Shown here: positions 60,944 through 64,000 of the stretch, one piece after another | Layout: every line of letters starts with the position of its first letter | Numbering within the stretch: the stretch's first letter is position 1 | From: Bacteroides thetaiotaomicron VPI-5482 | GTDB lineage: Bacteria; Bacteroidota; Bacteroidia; Bacteroidales; Bacteroidaceae | NCBI RefSeq assembly: GCF_000011065.1 | Contig: NC_004663.1 | Coordinates: 682,001-746,000 of the forward strand | DNA: 64,000 bases | Reading direction: 5' to 3' | Position numbers and translations under genes: made by a program | The notes under the pieces: generated by a model | Databases searched by the model: none | What the model was told of the DNA's origin: nothing | What the model saw: the letters and a program-made list of their open reading frames with translations, nothing else

Positions 60944-62167
60944 ATGATTAATGTAATTGGATTGGGTTACATCGGTCTTCCGACCGCCCTTATGATGGCC
61001 TCTCACGGAGTTGAGGTCATCGGTACTGACTACAACGAGCAGCTCGTTAATACCCTCAATGCAGGTCACACCACCTTCAAAGAGGATGGTATCGACGAAC
61101 TCTTTCATAATGCCCTCAAAGCTGGCATCAAGTTCACTACAGAGTACCAGAAGACAGACATATATGTCGTGTCCGTTCCTACACCATACGACAAGTTTTC
61201 AAAGAAGGTTGACGCATGCTATGTAGTAGCAGCTGTCAAGGAAGTGATGAAGGTTTGTCCTAAGGGAGCAACCGTAGTTATCGAGTCAACTGTCAGTCCA
61301 GGAACCATCGACAAGTTCGTACGTCCTGTCATCGAGGAGAACGGCTTCAAGATTGGTGAGGACATAAACCTTGTGCACGCTCCTGAGCGTATTATCCCAG
61401 GCAACATGATTTATGAGCTTCTTCACAACAACCGCACTATTGGTGCTGACTCGCGTGAGATTGGTGAGAAGGTAAAAGAGTACTATGCAAGCTTCTGTCA
61501 GGGTGATATTGTAGTAACCGATATTCGTACTGCGGAGATGACCAAGGTGGTTGAAAACACCTTTCGTGCAGTTAACATCGCTTTCGCTAACGAGCTTGCA
61601 CGTATCTGTCGTCACGACAATATGAACGTATACGAGATTATCCGCATCTGCAACATGCACCCACGTGTAAATATTCTTCAGCCAGGACCTGGTGTAGGTG
61701 GGCATTGTATTTCTGTCGACCCATGGTTCCTCGTTGGAGACTATCCACAGCTCGCTAAGGTAATCGATGAGTCGATGAAGACTAACGATAGCCAGCCAAC
61801 ATTCGTTCTTGAGCGCATTTATGAGATCATGAAGGAGAACAATATCACCGATAACCGTAAAGTAGGCCTTTATGGGTTGACCTATAAGGAGAATGTTGAT
61901 GACTTCCGTGAGTCTCCAGCCCTTCAATTACTCGATATTCAGCAGCGCCACTTAGCTCGTCCATTGAAGTGCTACGATCCTTTTCTCGAGAACCACAAGA
62001 TTGCAGAGAATCAGTTCTCTGATTTCGATGAGTTCCTGAAGGATGTTGATATGGTAGTATTGATGGTTAAGCACGATCACATCAAGCACAACTGGGATAG
62101 GCTCAAGGGTAAGGTGATATTGGATTGCTTCAATATTTGTCCACTTGAGGGAGTTTATCACATTTAA
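60944..62167 (+). CDS. wecC: UDP-N-acetyl-D-mannosamine dehydrogenase
   Basis: Oxidises UDP-ManNAc to UDP-ManNAcA, completing the pathway begun by WecB. It has 407 residues from ATG 60944. The N-terminal Rossmann motif is VIGLGYIGLPTALMMA, STVSPGT is near 110, and the catalytic Cys255 is in GVGGHCISVDPWF. An open frame reaches back to 60818 inside wecB and is rejected. The wecB-wecC gap is 19 bp. The presence of both predicts ManNAcA in the capsule repeat unit. Confidence 0.95.
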   Translation: MINVIGLGYIGLPTALMMASHGVEVIGTDYNEQLVNTLNAGHTTFKEDGIDELFHNALKAGIKFTTEYQKTDIYVVSVPTPYDKFSKKVDACYVVAAVKEVMKVCPKGATVVIESTVSPGTIDKFVRPVIEENGFKIGEDINLVHAPERIIPGNMIYELLHNNRTIGADSREIGEKVKEYYASFCQGDIVVTDIRTAEMTKVVENTFRAVNIAFANELARICRHDNMNVYEIIRICNMHPRVNILQPGPGVGGHCISVDPWFLVGDYPQLAKVIDESMKTNDSQPTFVLERIYEIMKENNITDNRKVGLYGLTYKENVDDFRESPALQLLDIQQRHLARPLKCYDPFLENHKIAENQFSDFDEFLKDVDMVVLMVKHDHIKHNWDRLKGKVILDCFNICPLEGVYHI

Positions 62168-62179
62168 AATATAAGGTTA

Positions 62180-62233
62180 TTCGTCAGCACAGGTGGAGCA
62201 CAAGCTTGCAGTTCGATTCTGCCTGACGGAGCA
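62180..62233 (+). other. tRNA-like half-element between wecC and the pyruvyl transferase gene
   Basis: A T-arm-like hairpin, GCAG-TTCGATT-CTGC (62208-62222), is followed by TGACGGA (62224-62230). This pairs over seven positions with TTCGTCA (62180-62186), as an acceptor stem would. The intervening 21 bases are too short for D and anticodon arms. The 54-base element therefore resembles a tRNA from which the anticodon arm has been lost. It is not called a tRNA gene. Confidence 0.4.
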
Positions 62234-62259
62234 AATTAATAATAGTCAAATTTTAAACA

Positions 62260-63423
62260 ATGAAAAGAGTTGGATTATTAATAGCTTATAAAAATCCAAA
62301 TTATGGCACTATGCTTCAGGCATTTGCAACTCAATATATTGTTGAGTCTTTAGGGTGTGAAACAGAGATAATCGATTATACTGCAGATCGTTTTAACAAA
62401 CATTATCCGCTTGATTTGGGCTTGTTTCGTTTTTTGATTGATGCTTATCAAGAAAAGAAGAAAAAGGCAGCACGCACAAAATTTAATGATGCAACTTTTC
62501 AAAATAACATTGCGAAAAGAAAAACTTCTTATGTAGAATTCATACATCGAAGATTACATAATATAAAGGAAGTTTCAGGTTTTTCAAATCTCTGTAAACT
62601 AGGTTCTGAATATGATGCTGTTCTTATTGGTAGTGACCAGAAATGGCATCCTGGATTCTCATTTGGAGTTGATTCTTCATTCCGTTTTGTGCCCAAGAGC
62701 GTTCGAACAATATCTTATGCAACTAGTCTTGGTGTTTCAGAATATCCAAAGAGCTATTGGAGAACATCTCGTAAAGCTTGGAGCAGGATAGACTATCTTT
62801 CTGTACGAGAAAAAACAGGAGCAGATATTATTTCAAAAGTATGTGATAATAATATTCACGCTGAGGTTGTTGTTGATCCTACCTATCTAATATCTTGCGA
62901 AGATTGGAAAAAGATTTTTCCAGTTGAAAAGAAATTTGAAGATAAGTATATTTTCTGCTATTTCTTAGGAAATGATGAAGAGTCAAAGAAATGTGCTCGT
63001 AGATATGCTAATTTGAAGGGCCTCAAACTTGTATCAGTAGTTAGTAACGAAAGTTATTCAGAAATAGACCAGGAATACGCAGATTTTCTAATGACAGGTG
63101 AGTCTCCAGACAGTTTCGTTAATTGGATAAGGGGGGCAGAATGTGTGTTTACAGATTCTTTCCATGGTACAGCATTTTCTATAATGAATGAAAAGCAGAT
63201 ATATGTGTTTTATAGGAAGAATACTGGAGTAAAGTTACAGCGTCATTCTAGAATCGATGATATCCTTTCTCTTTGGGAGATTAAATATAGATTAATTACA
63301 GATAAGCATAGGGAATGGGATAGTTATCAGGAACAGCCAATCGATTATACACTTGTTACCCAAAAGGTTCAATCAGAGCGCGAGAGATCAATGAAATTCT
63401 TGAAAGCAGCATTAACTTTTTAA
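62260..63423 (+). CDS. Polysaccharide pyruvyl transferase family protein
   Basis: Transfers pyruvate from phosphoenolpyruvate to a sugar as a ketal, adding negative charge to the capsule. It has 387 residues. PS_pyruv_trans features: NYGTMLQAFATQYIVE near residue 13, AVLIGSDQKWHPGFS near 123, ISYATSLGVSEYP, and FTDSFHGTAFSIMNEKQIYVFYR near 295. The sequence is clearly more AT-rich than wecB-wecC, marking another cassette boundary at about 62.2 kb. The Fe-S protein gene begins 2 bp after its stop codon. Confidence 0.92.
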   Translation: MKRVGLLIAYKNPNYGTMLQAFATQYIVESLGCETEIIDYTADRFNKHYPLDLGLFRFLIDAYQEKKKKAARTKFNDATFQNNIAKRKTSYVEFIHRRLHNIKEVSGFSNLCKLGSEYDAVLIGSDQKWHPGFSFGVDSSFRFVPKSVRTISYATSLGVSEYPKSYWRTSRKAWSRIDYLSVREKTGADIISKVCDNNIHAEVVVDPTYLISCEDWKKIFPVEKKFEDKYIFCYFLGNDEESKKCARRYANLKGLKLVSVVSNESYSEIDQEYADFLMTGESPDSFVNWIRGAECVFTDSFHGTAFSIMNEKQIYVFYRKNTGVKLQRHSRIDDILSLWEIKYRLITDKHREWDSYQEQPIDYTLVTQKVQSERERSMKFLKAALTF

Positions 63424-63424
63424 T

Positions 63425-64000
63425 ATGTTGACATCCGGTTTATATCAAAGTAAGAATCAATGCTGTGGCTGTGAATTATGTTCTTGTGTCTGCCCGAAGA
63501 ATTTAATTAGAATGCAACCAGATGACGAAGGCTTTCTGTATCCATATATAGAGACAGATGAGGGGTGTGTACATTGTAATAAATGTATAAAAATCTGCCC
63601 AATGAAGTCCTCTAATCGAAATGATATTGTATTGAAAGCTTCGTTTGGCGGGCAAACGCGAGATATTGATGGAACGAGATATAGTTCTTCTGGAGGCTAT
63701 GCAACGGCCATCAGTAAGCAATTTATTTTGGAAAAGGGTGTTGTTGTTGGTGTACGTTATTCTTCTGATTTTTCAAAATCGGAATATGCAATAGCAGAAA
63801 CTATTGAGGAATTAGAACAGTTTAGGACTTCTAAGTATATTCAAGCTGAGAAGGGTGGTATCTATCAAACGATAAGAAATATAAAAAGGAAAAAAATATT
63901 ATTTATCGGTCTGCCATGTGAAGTTTCAGCTCTGTATAATTATTGGGGGCGTAACACAGATAATTTATATTCTATATCTTTGGTGTGTCATGGACCTACG
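63425..64000 (+). CDS. Coenzyme F420 hydrogenase/dehydrogenase beta-like Fe-S protein (3' end cut)
   Basis: 192 residues are visible and the frame is open at the window edge. Two 4Fe-4S ferredoxin motifs stand at the N-terminus: CCGCELCSCVCP (about 13-24) and CVHCNKCIKICP (about 48-59). Next come FGGQTRDIDGTRYSSSGGYATAIS and FIGLPCEVSALYNY, which belong to the FrhB family. Such proteins are frequent next to pyruvyl transferases in Bacteroides and Clostridia polysaccharide loci; their role there is unknown. Cotranscribed with the gene before it. Confidence 0.9.
   Translation, partial: MLTSGLYQSKNQCCGCELCSCVCPKNLIRMQPDDEGFLYPYIETDEGCVHCNKCIKICPMKSSNRNDIVLKASFGGQTRDIDGTRYSSSGGYATAISKQFILEKGVVVGVRYSSDFSKSEYAIAETIEELEQFRTSKYIQAEKGGIYQTIRNIKRKKILFIGLPCEVSALYNYWGRNTDNLYSISLVCHGPT

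Noticed and set aside
62180..62233. Functional tRNA gene
   Set aside because: At 54 bases it lacks anticodon and proper D arms, and the end is GCA instead of CCA.

Overview
The window is a chromosome segment of a Bacteroides species, most likely of the B. thetaiotaomicron/ovatus group. The signs are TAnnTTTG (-7) and TTTG (-33) promoter elements instead of E. coli-type -35/-10 boxes, Bacteroidetes-specific families (DUF4293, DUF3078, DUF4919, a LysM plus periplasmic-binding fusion, PorT-like barrels), few Shine-Dalgarno sites, and a capsule locus headed by a tyrosine recombinase, UpxY and UpxZ. The species is inferred from general gene order and was not verified by any search.

Layout. 1-11.5 kb: a cluster of glutamine-using enzymes, gltB (minus strand, cut by the window edge) divergent from glmS-purF-carA-carB, closed by a terminator. 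11.5-12.8 kb: a four-unit 22-bp repeat array, then a GDP-mannose pyrophosphorylase gene. 12.8-19.8 kb: an AraC regulator divergent from a TolC/HlyD/ABC exporter operon of five genes. 19.8-25.7 kb: Hsp20 behind a sigma-54-type promoter, an AlaX/SanA-like/DUF4919 operon, an SGNH hydrolase flanked by two copies of a small-RNA-like element, and uvrB. 25.8-35.7 kb: a PaaK-like ligase with an ACT protein, bamD-rpoZ-DUF4293, an outer-membrane barrel with a LysM lytic/binding protein, uvrA and ybaK. 35.8-45.7 kb: POT transporter, GNAT, PadR-PspC, MBL hydrolase, flavin reductase, a surface lipoprotein, an S9 peptidase and a MATE exporter. 45.7-50.9 kb: pyrG-yidC and a DUF3078 protein. 51-52.8 kb: three small genes of mobile or replication-like families with a second 22-bp array.

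52.9-64 kb: the start of a capsular polysaccharide (CPS) locus. A tyrosine recombinase gene is followed by a 288-bp segment bounded by perfect 20-bp inverted repeats. This segment holds a strong promoter (TTTG-N21-TATCTTTG) that points left, away from the capsule genes, so the locus appears locked OFF in this assembly. Then come upxY, upxZ, a FlaA1/CapD-type dehydratase, UDP-glucose dehydrogenase, a uronate epimerase, wecB, wecC, a polysaccharide pyruvyl transferase and a truncated Fe-S protein. Together these predict a capsule containing hexuronic acid and ManNAc-uronic acid, probably pyruvylated.

Two further themes run across the window. Bacteroides intergenic hairpin repeats have entered coding sequence in frame in gltB and carA, and one supplies the stop of pyrG. 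Several short regulatory structures (sRNA twins, 22-bp arrays, palindromes) are not explained by the genes beside them.
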